This document shows positions 62,554 through 64,000 of a stretch of DNA of 64,000 nucleotides, in pieces. The stretch spans positions 1 through 64,000 of the forward strand of contig JACVZY010000034.1 of the NCBI GenBank assembly GCA_014654705.1. Direction: 5' to 3'. The position numbers and the translations under genes were made by a program. The stretch is from Ignavibacteria bacterium. GTDB lineage: Bacteria > Bacteroidota > Ignavibacteria > Kapaibacteriales > UBA4661. How positions within the stretch are numbered: position 1 is the first letter of the stretch; the number at the start of each line of letters is the position of its first letter. Under the pieces are notes generated by a model. That model was given only the letters and a program-made list of their open reading frames with translations. It ran no database searches and had not been told where the DNA came from.

Positions 62554-63310
62554 TTGCCAGCATACTTGCAAAAAGAGCTGGCAGTGCTTCGCCGGAAGGC
62601 GCACTAATGCTCACATCCGCAAAGCGTGTAATGGCGGTTTGATTGGGATTGACCTCAATAAACAGCGCTCCGGCTCGTTTTGCCTCAATCGGCAAGCCCG
62701 CAGCGGGATATACTTCTGCCGAAGTGCCGATACTAAAAAACACTTCGCACGTCTCTGCGGCTTCCTGCGCGGCTTCCAGAGCATCCGGCGGGAGCATTTC
62801 GCCGAACCACACCACCGCAGGACGAATCATTCCGCCGCAATATGTGCAGCGCGGCGGCTCTTTCACGTTTGGAGCAGTTGATGTATAGCGATATTCATGC
62901 GGTTTTTTGCACCGAGAGCAGTAGTTGTCAATGATATTACCGTGCAGTTCGATAACATCATGACTTCCGGCTTGCTGATGCAGACGGTCAACATTCTGTG
63001 TGATAAGCGTGAAGCGCCCTCCACGCTCTTCGTACCACTTTTGCATTTCCACAAGTGCTGTATGTCCCGCGTTTGGTTTCACGCTGTCCACCACCTTGCG
63101 TCGCGCTTCGTACCATTCCCACACCATATTCGGGTTTTTCAAAAAACCATCCATGCTGGCGAGTTCTTCTGGACGAAACTTTGCCCACAGTCCATCTGGG
63201 TCGCGGAACGTAGCCACGCCGCTTTCGGCAGAAATGCCGGCACCTGTCAAGACTGCAATTTTGCGAGCAGTGGTGAGCGTGTGCAAAAGATTGTCGCTAA
63301 AGGTGTACAT
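62537..63310 (-). CDS. NAD-dependent protein deacylase (sirtuin)
   Basis: A 257-residue Sir2 protein. The start at 63310 gives MYTFSDNLLHTLTTARKIAVLTGAGISAESGVATFRD, the NAD-binding motif; a longer in-frame extension overlaps the M16 gene. LITQNVDRLHQQAG and catalytic His in ELHGNI follow. Zinc Cys pairs are CSRCKK and CTYCGG. YEARRKVV (Ala-Tyr-Arg positions) suggests the class III type that removes succinyl or malonyl groups (CobB/SIRT5), where Tyr and Arg of the Y-x-x-R pair bind the acid. It follows the M16 peptidase gene. Confidence 0.93.
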   Translation of the reverse strand: MYTFSDNLLHTLTTARKIAVLTGAGISAESGVATFRDPDGLWAKFRPEELASMDGFLKNPNMVWEWYEARRKVVDSVKPNAGHTALVEMQKWYEERGGRFTLITQNVDRLHQQAGSHDVIELHGNIIDNYCSRCKKPHEYRYTSTAPNVKEPPRCTYCGGMIRPAVVWFGEMLPPDALEAAQEAAETCEVFFSIGTSAEVYPAAGLPIEAKRAGALFIEVNPNQTAITRFADVSISAPSGEALPALFASMLAKNNIL

Positions 63311-63332
63311 GGCTTGCGTTGGGCTTGAGTGA

Positions 63333-64000
63333 TTATGCAGTTTCGTTTGTGTTCGCTTTAGGTACAAAGTCAATGCGGACTTCATTATCAGTGCGGAAGA
63401 GCTTTTGCGCAAGGTTGTGGACTTCCTCAGCAGTAATTGCTGCGTAGTCATCGCCAAGACGGAAAACTCGCTCCGGCTCATTGAAAAACAGCGCTTGGTG
63501 CGCCGCCTCGTCCGCAATGCCGGAAGCACGCTGTATGGTACGGGCAATGCGCGTCCTGATGCGGTTCTTCGCTTTTGTTAGCTCGCGCTCGGTGATGCCG
63601 TCCTTGACAATGCTGTTCAGAACCTTCCACATTGAGGTGTAGAGCGCTTCGCAGTTATATTCTTCACCATTGGAAACGGCATATATCGTGAACAGGCTGG
63701 TATGGCGGCGGTCATCCACGTAGGCATTTACGTCGGACGCAATCAGTTCATCGTACGCCAGCGCTTTGTACAGCCGCGAACTGATGCCGTCCGAAATCAC
63801 GCTGCACAGCACGTCGGCGGCATAGACTTCCGGGGTCATGTAGCCGTCGAAATGATACGAACAAAAGATGGTATCAGTCGGAATTGTGTCCTCAACTTGC
63901 TCGTAGCGTTTTCCCAGACGGAAGTTCGGTTGAAAAGGTTTGTGCTCTATGGGCACCACGCCACGCGGAATTACGCCAAAATGCTTCTGCACAAGTGGCA
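63333..64000 (-). CDS. M16-family zinc peptidase, C-terminal part (runs off the edge)
   Basis: The frame is open to the window end, so the N-terminal half with the HxxEH zinc site is missing. The visible 220 residues begin PLVQKHFGVIPRG and have the second-domain marks of pitrilysin-like M16 proteins: HFDGYMTPEVYAADVLCSVISDGISSRLYKAL and LTKAKNRIRTRIARTIQRASG, plus AITAEEVHNLAQKLF. It probably degrades peptides in the periplasm or cytoplasm. The GTG at 63992 is internal and not the start. Confidence 0.85.
   Translation of the reverse strand, partial: PLVQKHFGVIPRGVVPIEHKPFQPNFRLGKRYEQVEDTIPTDTIFCSYHFDGYMTPEVYAADVLCSVISDGISSRLYKALAYDELIASDVNAYVDDRRHTSLFTIYAVSNGEEYNCEALYTSMWKVLNSIVKDGITERELTKAKNRIRTRIARTIQRASGIADEAAHQALFFNEPERVFRLGDDYAAITAEEVHNLAQKLFRTDNEVRIDFVPKANTNETA

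Noticed and set aside
1-64000. tRNA genes, rRNA genes, CRISPR arrays or transposases
   Set aside because: None was recognised by eye; short tRNA genes could be missed without a covariance search. The heptamer repeats are too short and lack spacers of CRISPR type.

Overview
The window reads as a chromosomal segment of a Gram-negative bacterium of the Fibrobacterota-Chlorobiota-Bacteroidota group, probably a Chlorobiota/Ignavibacteria/Kapabacteria-like lineage. Evidence: SusC/SusD and DUF4249/TonB-receptor pairs; several secreted proteins with type IX secretion (T9SS) C-terminal domains; LPS genes (kdsA, lptC); a Bacteroidota-style TTTG/TAnnTTTG promoter in front of one operon; and the gene order rplM-rpsI-rpsB-tsf-pyrH-frr. 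The species cannot be fixed from the sequence alone. No rRNA, tRNA, CRISPR array, insertion sequence or prophage was seen.

Layout. 1-5.5 kb: surface/export cluster (DUF4249 lipoprotein, TonB-dependent receptor, then two adjacent T9SS-exported genes, both broken: a META-domain gene with an in-frame TAA and a BNR-propeller gene frameshifted by a 19-bp tandem duplication). 5.5-8.7 kb (-): Nudix hydrolase, ABC-2 exporter, mazG. 9-13.6 kb (+): ribosomal/translation operon. 13.7-23.4 kb (-): a sensor kinase with a two-component propeller, NarL-type regulator, SusC, SusD and a small lipoprotein, apparently a nutrient-uptake locus with its own regulator. 23.4-30.3 kb: mixed metabolic genes and priA. 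30.5-33.8 kb: DUF1800/DUF1501 secreted pair. 33.9-45.4 kb (-): HAD hydrolase, tpiA, lptC, kdsA, rnc, a coiled-coil gene and a fatty-acid cluster (yceD-rpmF-plsX-fabH-fabD-pchB-like-fabG-acpP-fabF). 45.7-49.4 kb (+): sugar nucleotidyltransferase, metK, ahcY. 49.5-51.7 kb (+): a photoactive yellow protein (PYP) operon. 51.7-54.1 kb (-): FkbM methyltransferase, lectin-domain T9SS protein, 5-formyl-THF cyclo-ligase. 54.2-56.3 kb (+): feoAB. 56.4-64 kb (-): agmatine-to-putrescine genes, rodA, lon, sirtuin, and the C-terminal part of an M16 peptidase running off the edge.

The most notable system is 49547-51659: a 59-residue protein with an internal repeat, a PYP that keeps the chromophore cysteine and buried glutamate, and an adenylate-forming ligase of the type that activates p-coumarate for PYP. 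A Bacteroidota-type promoter precedes the operon and a strong terminator sits between pyp and the ligase. Other notable points are a PchB-like (isochorismate lyase/chorismate mutase) gene inside the fab cluster, a histone-H1-like tail on S-adenosylhomocysteinase, and heptanucleotide-periodic short repeats in several intergenic regions.
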